DNA of 64,000 nt from Oikopleura dioica (Eukaryota > Chordata > Appendicularia > Copelata > Oikopleuridae): positions 1,000,501-1,064,500 of the forward strand of contig OU015568.1 of assembly GCA_907165135.1 (NCBI GenBank). Reading direction: 5' to 3'. The position numbers and the translations under genes are program-made. The number at the start of each line of letters is the position of its first letter. Within the stretch, counting starts at the first letter, position 1. The notes below the pieces were generated by a model. The model worked only from the letters and a program-made list of their open reading frames with translations. It was not told the origin of the DNA and searched no databases. This document shows positions 20,569 to 30,937 of the stretch, piece by piece.

Positions 20569-22974
20569 TTAATCGTCGATGCGCTCGTATCCCGTCTGCT
20601 GCCGCGGCTGCCGGACGAAGAGAAAATAATGCGCCACGACGGCTAGGCTCGCCACAGCGCAGATTGCTGAGACGCCGATTGTGAGTACTTCGCGGAAGAA
20701 CTTGCCGCAGTCCTCGCAGTTGCAGGAGCATGGATCTTCGTTTTGAACTGAAAACTTGCTTAATATTTTCTTCCCCTGTGAAAATACATGGGTGAAAAAA
20801 GGGAGAGGAGGATTGCTTATTTTTTATTGGCTGCCACAAAATAAGCTGGCTTTTGATTGGTTGACAGGACCCTTTCTCCCCATTCCTCTGCCATAACTAC
20901 ACCTTTTATCAGACTTACTGATAACAACAGCGATTCCATTAGCTATCTTATCCGTTAAACTCATGGCTCCATAAACAAACGCCGAAGTAGAGCAATTATC
21001 ACCAATTAGAAACGCTGTGAGGGATAAGGAAGATATCAGCACTGCCGCACATCCAGCTCCATTCATCTAGAAAAGGGTAGAAAACTAATGTTTTGTCTGC
21101 TTACGATTGCGACGCCGATGATTTCATATCTTCTGCTTGGGTCGACTGCTCCAATTGGCGTTGCTAAATCACGTGCCCAGATGAATCCGGATATGCAAAG
21201 AACTGTGCCGATGATGTAAATCACATTGTTGTTGATGTACTTGTTCAAGATCGGAACGCTCATGCTCATAACAAAGCCGGAAATGAACACTATCAATGGG
21301 ACGATTGCTATCATCGTTTTTCTAGAATTTGTTTCATTCGAGAATTGATGAGGGTACTCACTGAACACCGAGAGAATCGGTAAGGTAAAATGGCATGTAG
21401 ACTTGGGACATGTTCACAATAAGACGGCTTGACATGTAGATGAGTCCTGTCAGATAAAAGTTCGGCAGCTTGAACCATTCCGTCCATTTTTTGATGGTCT
21501 GAAAGGAAAATGTCGATTTATCGGCAGATGGGAGGTTCATTTCTGGAGAAATTTGTGCTACTTTATGTGTATAATTCCTATAGGAAGTGACGGCACATTT
21601 AAAATATTCTTTTTGACTTCAATAGAATCAAGACCTAAAACTGCCTATTTCTACAAAATTTCTTGTTATTATGGTCTTTTCTGTCATACTTTTCAACCGT
21701 AGAAAACGTCAAAATAACTTATATTACTAATATAAGTTATTATATAATATTAGTCTAAAAAGTTTATTTTAATGCCATTCCAGTCCAAGTGATGGCTACC
21801 TAAATTTTTCAAACTCCAGAAAATAGTAGCAGCCACAAGTGATGTCAATCGCGAAGAAAATTGATCGGTTCATTTCAATATTTATTTTTAAAATATTCAA
21901 AAGTATTCGAAAAATTAAGGCTTAAATGCATACGTTCGATTTTGCTCATAATTGATATCATTCAAAAAAGGACATAGAATTCTGTGGAGCAAAATTTATT
22001 TCTCAATATGTTACTTTTTGTGAGTTTATCTGGAAATTAAATTAAAATCGTTCAATTTTATATCATAGATATCAAGATCACTAACGTACCTCCTCATTGC
22101 TTTCAGTCAGCAAAGGTGTTCCTTCATTCTCTATGTGACCTCTGTTCTCCTCGTTGTCATCATCCTCATCATAGTTCACATTGGCGATTGTTCCCAATGG
22201 CCCGAGTTCCGTTTCTTCTGGCACAAAAAGATGGAAGAGAAAGGAGAAAAAGGACCCAGTGCAAATAACAATAATCGCAAGTTTGTTGAAAATAAATCGG
22301 TCATTCCAGCCGAGATCGTCAGAATCTGAGCTCTGCAGGAAAGCAAAAGCGATTCCATAGACTGCGATCGAGCTAACAAAATTTGAAAACGCCTTTCTCC
22401 CTCGTTTACCTGAGAACAGTTCCGCCATATCTGAAAGAATTGAGTTGGGTTCTTTCCCTCGCAACTGGCGTCAAATTTGGAATGACTGAAAGATGAGAAA
22501 CTTGCGTCGAAGCCCAGCCGATTTGAAAAATGACGATAAAGGGCGTATAATAAACCAGTGCGACCCAATCTGGAGTGACATCTGGGATGTATTTTGGCAC
22601 TAGAATTGAGAGTAATCAATCAATTTTGCAGAAAACCGCATTTACATAACTAGAAATCGACAATATTGACGATTCGCGCGTCTAAAAAGCCTCATTACCT
22701 GGTGTAAAGATAAATATAAAACTGAGAATGACACAAATTGTTCCAAACAAATGCCAGCTTTTTCTTCTGCCATAAATCTTCCCCAGCAATCCAACTCTAT
22801 CACTCTCGATTCCGACAAAAGGCGTTGCGAAGCCGTCCGTTAATTGTCCTATCAGAAGCAAATATCCAGCAGTATCAGCGTCGAGCATCAAAATCTGATG
22901 AAAATAGACCAATAAGTAGCTGAACCACATGGCCGCGCAGAGGTCATTGAGCACGTGACCCACCGAGTAGCCAG
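20569..22974 (-). CDS. MFSD12: MFSD12-like major facilitator superfamily transporter (5' exon not found)
   Basis: The first exon seen (22699-22974) encodes AGYSVGHVLNDLCAAMWFSY, LIGQLTDGFATPFVG and the inter-helix motif GRRKSWHLFGT, all diagnostic of MFSD12. Later exons give YYTPFIVIFQIGWASTQVSH, then MSSRLIVNMSQVYMPFYLTD, a PVILNKY-type helix, and CSTSAFVYGAMSLTDKIANG near 20930-21020, which matches the conserved SGAFVYGSMSFLDK region. The last exon ends in a helix and RQPRQQQTGYERIDD. MFSD12 proteins sit in lysosome-related membranes and are linked to cystine/cysteine handling and pigmentation. The N-terminal exon lies upstream of 22974 and was not found. A large acidic cytoplasmic loop (NYDEDDDNEENRG) lies in the 22081-22464 exon. 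Confidence 0.88.
21716..21744. repeat. Perfect AT-rich palindrome in an MFSD12 intron
   Basis: AATAACTTATATTA is followed after one base by its exact reverse complement TAATATAAGTTATT. It lies in the 540-base intron between the exons at 22081 and 21540. Confidence 0.6.
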
Positions 22975-23879
22975 CTGTTTGAGGATTGAATCATTGAAAA
23001 GCGAGTTTGTTGCATGAAAACAAAAGATGTGTGGAACTCGTGTTCTTTGTTCAAGAATTTATTTGAATAACGAAGAAACTGAAGCTTCCAGTTGAACTTC
23101 CGTGAATATCAGATAAAATAGTATTGTTTCTTGAAAGAAAGATGGGTCTTTCTTCCAGCTTTTTATCGAATTTTTAATACAAGAAATCTTCGAATTCGAA
23201 TCCGTTAAAATGGGGACTTTCAAGAAGAATCTGTCCGCGAAAAAGTAGTCCTCTATTTTCATTAAGGATCTTTAACGCTTTGACACCCTTATTCCTTAAT
23301 CTAATCATTCTCATTCACCATTTTTTTCTAAAGACTCAACCCTTTCCTTTGACCCGAGGCGAAATTGTGCTCATTTTCTATCTTCTGTTTCTCTCCTTTC
23401 TTTCTTCTTGTCAACCCTTTTGAGCTTCTTCTGTTCTTCTGGATTATTCTCTTTACAAAAATAAGCTTGCTTCAGCAAACAACTTCCAGCTCAGCATTAT
23501 CTCTTATTGTTCAAAGGCCAGGAAAGAAATTGTGAGAAAAATATACAAAGTAGGGCGAGTCAATTTTACGCGCTCTCGTTCAAGAATTCAGCGTGGGTTC
23601 GTATTGAACCACAGTAGTTCATTCCGCATAAAAAAGGAACACTGATCGCAATCGTCGAAAATTTCAAGCTCTTATGAGAAGATGACGCAAGATGTTGACT
23701 TTTACGGTTCGATGACTTTACTGATTATTTCAAATGTCAGATTTAAGAAGTCAGATTAAAAAGAAATAACTAAGATTCAGTTCTTATTTCTCGCATTCCA
23801 ACTGCATCGGAATGCTGATCAAAGCAAATATTGATATTTATTCTCAGACTTTCGTAAATGAGTTATCCTAAGCTGTCCC
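22975..23879. other. Intergenic between divergent genes
   Basis: It should contain the missing MFSD12 first exon and the promoters of both neighbours. No coding stretch was recognised with confidence. Confidence 0.3.
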
Positions 23880-26025
23880 TTGAAAATCTCTCAGTATGAC
23901 TTTACTGCAAATTTTCTATATTTTTTGTCGAGATCGGTTTTTGCTAGAGATTCTCAGCGATTTTGCCCTGAAGGGTGGACTTTGGGTCACTTAAAATGCT
24001 TCAGAATTATTCCTGAAATAACTAAAGGTACCGCAATGATACCATATTATCCCTCTAATCTTATGTCACCTTAAAAAGATACTAGAACCGAATGTATCCG
24101 TGAAAGATTTTTTAACGAAAAAACTGGAAAAAGCTGGTATGGTTTGAAGCTGAAAGAAGATCAATTCTCGGCAGCCAAAGAAGCATGCGCGATATTGGGG
24201 CAAAAACATAAAAACGGAAGAATTTTTACACCGAAATCGATTTGGGAACTCAATCAGTTATCAAAAATTGAAATCGTTGGCTTCAATTTTTCATCGTCCT
24301 CTTTCTGGACTGGTTACAGAATAAAAAATGTTGCTTCGGCTCGATTTCCTCCAATTTTGACAACGAAACCATAACCAGCTCTTCACAAAAGAAAACTGGC
24401 GGGCGAAAGCTTAGTTGATGATGATGTTGATTATGGAGTTGCCATATCGAAAAGAAGACACTACTCGAAAATGTTCAGCCAGCAATCGCGAAGAGAGCAG
24501 AGTTGGGCCTTGTTCAAAGACGAAATGCAACTCTAATTCGTGTAAAGAATGGCAGACTTTACTTTACTGGAGCAAGATTGAAGAGTTCAAGCGTCAATAT
24601 TCTGTGCGAAATCGAGAGCTATCCGGCGATTTTCGCAAATGAAGAGTTCTTCTTTCATGACAAAGCTTCCTGAAGATCAGATGAAGGACTGACGAGACAG
24701 AGTAGATTCCGCAAAGATCAACTTGATTGTGGTCGGAGCCCATTAGCAGCAAGTCAATACATCAATTCTGAGATTCGGATTGCGGCACAAGCTATGGAAG
24801 AGCCTTACGTCTGTAGAAAAGATGAAGGGTGTAAGTTTCGAAATGCAAATCGATTTTCTCCGCCTTATCGTAATATAATATTTTGTAGCTATGCTAAGCC
24901 ATCCATATCCCGGAACTTGCGATATTTGCCGTCAATGGCCCATTGACAATGGGTAAAAGTATTTTATTAATCATTATCTATTATTTCAGCGAGCATAAAA
25001 TATGTTTCAAACAACGGACTCGAGCACAAATGTGGGGCAACAGTTATTTCATCTTGCTGGGTCTTGACTGCAGCTCATTGTTTTCAAGGGAATTTGTGGA
25101 TGTGGAGGGATGGAAAGCATGTTTTGAATAAACAAGAAATACTGCAGCATTACCGGGTTCATGTGGGGACAGAAGCTTTGCTGCATAATACTTGGCATGT
25201 TGATAAAATTATGGATAACTTTCAAAACTTGAGAATCAAGGATGTTTTATTTATCCAGTAGTTCCTTAAATTAAACCCCGATAACGATTTTGAAGGAATT
25301 TACTCCTGATGAAATGAAATACAACGATATTGCTCTCCTTCGCCTGTGGCCGCAGAAAAGTCCGTCGAACATTCCTGATAATGATTTGAGCAAATGTATT
25401 CAATTTCAAGGTCCTGTTCAGTTTTATGGCCGTAAAAATCAGGATGAAATGACTGCAAACGAATATAAACAACCTGTTTGCGTGTCCAAAAATCCGACAT
25501 TTGATGAAAACGATTATTGAAAAGGATTCAAGAAGACGATATTTTCGTTCAAAAGTTTATTCAATTTGTCTCTATTTGTTATTTTAGTATTGTAAAAACT
25601 CTTGAATCTCTTGTTTGCCTTATTGCTGGCTGGGGACATACAGAACAAGGAAGGATATTGGCAAGACAGCTTCATTTTGGAGATGTTAATTTGAAGGACT
25701 TCAATGAATGCAAGAAGAGCTACCAGATTGAGTACAGATTTTCTCTAAATGAAAGTCATATCTGCGCTTCTGGTGATAGAGTGGATGCATGCGAGGGAGA
25801 TTCTGGCGGACCCTTGATTTGCTTCAAGAGAAGTGCCGATTATCCGGGGACTGCTGGACTCTATGCTTTTCAAAGAGCGTATTTAGTAGGAATCACGAGT
25901 TTTGGCACATCATCCTGCAACGGAAGAGTGAGTTGAATACAAAATAATTCAATTCACCAGGAAAAGATGTGTATAATGAAAGATTTGACTGCTCAACAAA
26001 TCATTACCTCAGAGTAGATTGCTAA
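23880..26025 (+). CDS. C-type lectin domain plus trypsin-like serine protease
   Basis: The N-terminal part reads RFCPEGWTLGHLKCFRIIPE, then WYGLKLKEDQFSAAKEACA, FWTGYR and ILCEIES, a C-type lectin domain. A serine protease follows: SCWVLTAAHCF (His57), NDIALLRLWP (Asp102), LIAGWGHTEQG, and DACEGDSGGPLICF (Ser195), where Asp six residues before Ser195 predicts cleavage after Lys/Arg. The last exon from 25961 gives DVYNERFDC and stops at 26023. Its frame needs a phase-1 boundary, met if the last intron starts with GA (GGAA|GAGTGAG..CACCAG|GA) rather than GT. The start codon is not fixed: a hydrophobic leader (FLYFLSRSVFA) precedes the lectin part. Expected to be secreted; lectin-protease chimeras fit innate-defence or coagulation-like roles, an inference. 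Confidence 0.85.
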
Positions 26026-26076
26026 TAGTCTCTTTATTATCAGTAATTGTCCTTTTCTATTTCTTTTCTCACTTAA

Positions 26077-26437
26077 GGCTAGGATGGTCGATTTGGCCAA
26101 AGCAGAGCTCATAAACTCTGGACTTATGAATGCTAGAATACCAATTAATGGCTAAAAATAAAGATCTATCCTAGATCTTCTGAATAATAGAAGGTTTTTT
26201 TGTTCTGCGAAATTTCGGAGTTTTTAAGCCTTGAATATTGGCTATTTTCGCGATTTTGGCCGAGATGCCAACTTTGAAGCCTCTGGAAGTGATTTTTTTT
26301 CTTGGCAGAACAAAAAAAAAACCTTCTGTAATTCAGATCTAGGATAGATCTTTATTTTTAGCCATTACTTGGTATTCTAGCATTCATAAGTCCAGAGTTT
26401 ATGAGCTCTGCTTTGGGCCAAATCCACCACCCTAGCC
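26077..26437. mobile_element. TTAA-flanked long-inverted-repeat element
   Basis: TTAA occurs at 26073-26076 and 26438-26441. Between them, arms of roughly 120-150 bases are near-perfect reverse complements: GGCTAGGATGGTCGATTTGG / CCAAATCCACCACCCTAGCC, with CATAAACTCTGGACTTATGA and GATCTATCCTAGATCT also mirrored. The centre is about 100 bases of AT-rich sequence. No transposase. The TTAA target fits piggyBac/Kolobok-type transposition. Confidence 0.8.
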
Positions 26438-26544
26438 TTAATTTAAAAAACAATGTCTCTCTCCTGTTAACGATGCTGAAATTTGCAAAATATCTTCAAA
26501 CAATGGCTCGACTTGCCGTGGCATCATGTAATAGGCTCGGTAAT

Positions 26545-26632
26545 CTGTGTAGAAACCTGATTTAGGCCCTGAAGATTGATTCAGATTTGGTATAGTAGCT
26601 CTTTCGGATCCCTAAGTCAGTTTTCCACACAG
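26545..26632. mobile_element. Short inverted-repeat element
   Basis: CTGTGTAGAAACCTGATTTAG at the left is mirrored by CTAAGTCAGTTTTCCACACAG at the right with few mismatches. Related sequence (CTGTG..GAAAACCT.AGTCA.GG) recurs near 17848, 27815 and 28609, so it is a dispersed family. Confidence 0.6.
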
Positions 26633-26924
26633 GTTTTTGATCCCGAGACGCCAAGACGAGGTAGCCGACAGACATGGGTTTCTTGTTTGATTTATTCGGA
26701 AAAGAGGAACGACTGAATTGTCTCTGGTTTTTGAAACGAAATTATAACGAAAGGTATTTTCAAAAGCCAGATCGATAGAAACATAATATGAAAATGAAGT
26801 TTTTATGATTGAAAGCAGTGAAATATGATTTACTACTGTTTTGACATTTTAACAGTACTTGACGGAAGGAGTTTTTACAGTGATTTTCGATCGCGAAAGA
26901 GGAATATTTTGGATGAAGGTGGAA

Positions 26925-29070
26925 CTAGTATTGGGTGTGGTTGGGATAGCGGTTGCGCGTCGAATACGAACTTTGAGCCATATTTACGGCGAAGGAACGC
27001 TGGAAAGAAGGATGCGACTGGAGGATGCGATCGCAGCTGTCTGCTTGGAGCAAGCGGTCGAAGGATGCAGCGTTGGGGTCGTTGTTCACGGCGGGGCTGA
27101 ATAAAATTGTCAAAATTAATTACATTTGTCCTTCCTGTCGTAAAAAGACCGAGAATGGGACCAACTGGATCCGGCAGTCAGGGTCATCCTTCGAGCCCTA
27201 GCTTTGTTACATCCAATGTCTCTGGAATGAAGGGTTACCTGCTTAAAAACTCAAAAGGTTCACCCCTCTCCGGTTAACCCGTTAACTGGGCAGTCAATAT
27301 TAGGCGTTAACGGCCGCGAGGCCCTGAGACGGCCTCGCACATTTTGGCGTTTTCCGAGAAACAGGGCTGAGGAAATTCATTTCTAAGAAGACGAGATGAT
27401 TCACAAGCGTCTGCTCTTTCTTCTAAATGTTGTTTTTAAGTGTTTCTGATTCGTTCAGTGGTTGAAAACGGAGGTCAAAGTTACGTCACTTTTGGCGTTG
27501 AAATTCAGAAAAGGGAAAACGGGAGCGAATTGTATTACGCTTTCCCTTTTTTTCGAGGATTGAAGTTTTTCTTTCGCCTCCCATTGTCCGAATTTCAGGC
27601 CGATTTTTTTCCGGAATCAAACACACAGATAGAGAATCGATTGAAATTTTCAAAAATATAAAAATTTTTCATAAAAAATTGAGTCTACGCCTTTTTATCG
27701 CGCTCTAAAGGCGAAAAGGCCGTGAGAGGGCCTCGCGCCTGTTAACGGGTTAAAGCCGTGGGTAGGGGTGAAGGGTGAGGGAAACTCGAAGGATAACCCC
27801 TTACTACAACTGTGTCAGTTGAAAACCTTAGTCAAGGATCCTCGCTCAGCGTCATGAAAGATCTTTCATACAAAGCAACAACTTACAAATTTGCTTGATA
27901 ATGGAAATCTGCGTTGTCCTTGTAAAGTCGGCTTGTTTCGACTTCACGCGCTTTCTTGAATGCGAAGATAGAAGTTAAAAAGCCGATCGAGCAAAGAATG
28001 ATGATCAGCAGCAGCAGAACGACTTCCAGAAGACGGCCGAGTGTTACCGCTTCTTCGACAAAGAAAAGGGCATCTTCTTCGAACACTTAAAATCCTGTTA
28101 GACAAGATTGTAACGAAATGGACGTTGAAGAGAGAATATCGAAGGATATTCTTTGGCGAATATGAAGGCGCAAAATATAGATGCTTACCAATATTTTGCA
28201 ATTTTGGATGCGCGAGCAGATATGATTGTTTGTTCGTATTCGTGTACAGCGTTAAAATGTTCAGGAAAGTATTTTCTTTCTGTCTTTCCGTTTCGGTAAA
28301 AGTCGCGTTTACAAGGACTGGTTGAAAGCTCCTCGTCTTCTCCGCACGAACGAATTCTAGCTCTTCGTCGTCTGAGAAGAAGTTTGATCCGTCAGCAGAA
28401 GACTCAAAGTCACCAGAGCCTAAAGCTTCTTCTGGGAGTTCTTGAGCGCGGAGGGATTTGTCGTAGGGAAATTCAAGAGGTCCGATTTGAAGATAGAGCA
28501 GAAACAAGAACACATTCCATCCGATAAAGAGGGGCTAGAAAGAAAGATTGCTTATGAGCTGAATTGACGGGTTGGAGAACGAGAATTTGTTAAAGAAAGC
28601 CTGAGTCAAGGTCCTGAAGGACCTTGTCGAGGTTTAATGAATAAGCAGCTTTCTCTTAATAAAAAAGGAAAGACTGGGACCCGGATCAAGCGAAGCCGCG
28701 ACCCGCCTTTTCATTAACTCTCTTTCTGAATTGAGTCAGAAAACCCTGAAGGTCTTTCTCAGAGTGCCGAACCCAGCCTCAGAAGAAGCCAAAAGAGCAG
28801 TGATTATTACCTGAAGAAAAATGTAAACGGCGATGAGGGCAGAGTTGTGGCGATGAAGCGCGGAAAGTGTTAAAACGGCAAGGAGGATACAGGCTACAGT
28901 GATCACGAATGGAGTGAATTGGTCAGAGACGAATTGAAGAAGCTACAAGAGAAACATCAATTACGAATTCGTTTGAGACGGCTTACGGAAGAGAATGTCA
29001 AAACGCATATCTGCGCTAGAATGACGATCGTGGCGTAAATGCTACACGCGTCGCGGCTTTTCTTTTCCAT
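26925..29070 (-). CDS. NKAIN-like four-helix membrane protein, 310 aa
   Basis: Five exons join in frame: 28987-29070, 28811-28942, 28189-28534, 27887-28085 and 26925-27096. The start MEKKSRDACSIYATIVILAQ leads TM1. LQFVSDQFTPFVIT, the HRHNSALIAVYIFLQP region and IGWNVFLFLLYLQIG align with the NKAIN family pattern (F-DFLGYQWAP; W-VTWNVFIICFYLEVG). A long extracellular acidic loop with an NATF glycosylation site precedes TM4 (LLEVVLLLLIIILCSIGFL). The family interacts with the Na,K-ATPase beta subunit at the plasma membrane. The loop is much longer than in vertebrate members. The last exon was recovered because GCAAATTT|GTAAGT and TTCAG|CCCC restore frame; its 790-base intron hosts a mobile element. 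If that exon is skipped, the frame stops at 27883. Confidence 0.8.
27181..27800. mobile_element. Inverted-repeat element in an NKAIN-like intron
   Basis: The outer ends GGGTCATCCTTCGAG / CTCGAAGGATAACCCC and inner arms GGTTAACCCGTTAAC / GTTAACGGGTTAAAGCC, CACCCCT / AGGGGTG and CCGCGAGGCCC / GGGCCTCGCG are mirrored. The left arm has extra sequence between outer and inner repeats. No coding capacity is seen in its AT-richer middle. Confidence 0.7.
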
Positions 29071-29250
29071 TCCTCAAAGTTTTCTTCTTCCCACTTTTTC
29101 AGTCGCCATTTCAGTCTAAACCAGCAAACTGGCATTTTGAAAATGTTTCAAGAAAAACTAAAGGCCCTTCAGTCGTATTATTCTTTTTATTTCTAAGAGC
29201 ACCAAGCAAGTAAAGTTGGCGAGTGAACTGAGTGACGCGAAAGAAAGAGA

Positions 29251-29763
29251 TTATTTTTTGCCGGATTTCTTGATGCCTCCAGAAGTGAGTGGCCCCTTGC
29301 CGCCTGCTTTCTTCGCCATATCGGCCATTTTCTTCTTTTCTTCACGCATTTTCTGCTGGTGCGCGATGTCATCTTCGTCCAACTCCTTTGGGCCCTGAAA
29401 AGGTGTGTAAAAACGGCGAAATAGGTAGGGTGAAATTGAACGAACCAAACTTTTCTTACAATGGTCGGAAAATATCTCGTCAACCTGTGTCCAAAGCCTG
29501 GGTGTCGTCCTGACTGAGGTTGCATGAAAAGCCGCGTAGCGGCTTTTTCGAAAACGAAGCCGCAAAGGAGCGTCGCCACAATAAGTAGCAGACAAAGATG
29601 ATAAATTCGGGGTATTTTTCAATCTCTTTGAGGCCCTTACATAGGTTATAGTCTATAACTTATAGACACGGGGTTCCGAGCCCATGGTCGGAAAGTAACA
29701 TTTGGTTCTTACCTTCTTCTTAGCTTTGAGGGGCTTTGCTTTGCCTCCTTGTCGACCACTCAT
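29251..29763 (-). CDS. TMA7: TMA7, translation machinery-associated protein 7, 64 aa
   Basis: Exon 1 (29713-29763) encodes MSGRQGGKAKPLKAKKK and exon 2 (29251-29394) begins GPKELDEDD and ends GPLTSGGIKKSGKK. Start, Lys-rich helix and the invariant GGIKKSGKK tail are those of TMA7, at its usual 64 residues. TMA7 is a small ribosome-associated protein of the cytoplasm and nucleolus. The single intron is 318 bases, long for this genome. A CCAAT box lies about 20 bases upstream of the ATG. Confidence 0.96.
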
Positions 29764-30613
29764 TTTCTTAGGAAACCTCTGAAGCCAATAGTGTTAATTC
29801 GAATTAAGGATAGTATAGTAGAATAAATTTAGTAGAAAAGGTAATAAAATTGCTAAACAGTTAATTTGAAATTGTACTTTAATCTGTTAAAATGTTTTCT
29901 TATGAATCTGCGGAAGATAGAGTACATACAGTACATACAATAAATAATCAAGTGTTCAATTCTCTAATTTGTTATTTCGGAAATTTCTTCTTTTTTTCCT
30001 CTCTTTAGGATTTGAAATTAATTTCACGCGGGGGAAATGAATGGACGCGCGCCGATTGGCTGCTGTGAATCGAACCAATTTTGGAATTTCAATCAAGAAA
30101 CCGAAGAACAGCTCAATGAGTAGCACTAACTGGTTGTTTTACTCAAAGTCACCACCCCAAATCTCCGAATTGATCGATTCAGATCATTTTACAGATGATA
30201 ATACAGATGTGGGTTGGAACGAGTTAGAGTATGAGTTAGAGCAATTTACTCAGGATTCCTTGCTCATGAGAGTCATTTGATGAGGAGAGTCACTAGGTCA
30301 GACGCTCCTGACTAAATGGCTCCTGCCCAGCTCCAACTCGTCTTAACCCACTTCTGTAGTATCGTATGTAAAAGAAGCTTAGTTGATTAGCTCAGAGATT
30401 GGCGCGGGCAGGGTTTGAAATGTCTGATCATGAGCAAGTCGTGCTCAGTCCTGCTCATGCTCAGCCAAAATTTTGATTTTTCAAACCCTGGGTACCGTTA
30501 ATCTTTTTTAACTTTAAAAAATGGAATGTAATGACTAAAAATAGGCTCAGGATGATTAGGCCAGCGAGCATGTTTTAAAAGCTGAACACCACCAGGTCGC
30601 TACAAACCAAAAA
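29764..30613. other. Intergenic with an inverted-repeat element
   Basis: Contains the element at 30203-30357. The plus-strand frame 30041-30280 runs into that element and is not accepted. Confidence 0.4.
30203..30357. mobile_element. Short inverted-repeat element
   Basis: ACAGATGTGGGTTGGAACGA at the left is mirrored by TCGTCTTAACCCACTTCTGT at the right, with GTTAGAG / CTCCAAC continuing the arms. No coding capacity. Confidence 0.65.
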
Positions 30614-30937
30614 ATGATTCGACTTGCAAAAAGTGAAAGCCAGAAAAAATTGATCAAAAGGGCTGCCAAAAAACTTTCCCGAAAAGCCGCTAGAAAACGG
30701 GCTGAGCCAAAATTTTACGAAGTCAGAAAAGCGTTGAGCCCAAAAGAGCGTTGTTTTTGCACGAAGCTGCCGAAATGGCTTGTTTATTTGCAAAAATTCA
30801 AGACTTTTTCGAAGCATAATTTCAAAGGAGCAGTTGATATTAAATGCAGGGAAGAATTACTGTACTACAAACTGGTTGAAGAATCATTACTGTATGAAAA
30901 AGACGAAATTATTTTGTGCGAACATGATTATTTTTGA
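30614..30937 (+). CDS. Hypothetical basic protein, 107 aa
   Basis: An ATG-initiated single-exon frame with a strongly basic first half (KKLIKRAAKKLSRKAARKRA) and a hydrophobic-charged second half. No family, signal peptide or TATA box was recognised. AATAAA follows the stop closely (about 30939). It is accepted only because of its length and composition in an otherwise stop-rich area. Confidence 0.35.
   Translation: MIRLAKSESQKKLIKRAAKKLSRKAARKRAEPKFYEVRKALSPKERCFCTKLPKWLVYLQKFKTFSKHNFKGAVDIKCREELLYYKLVEESLLYEKDEIILCEHDYF

Larger units (their letters stand above)
26026..26924. other. Intergenic with two inverted-repeat elements
   Basis: Holds the elements at 26077-26437 and 26545-26632. No coding region of its own is supported. 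Confidence 0.5.

Noticed and set aside
27440-27661. 73-aa plus-strand frame
   Set aside because: Lies in the interior of the 27181-27800 element and shows no transposase motif.
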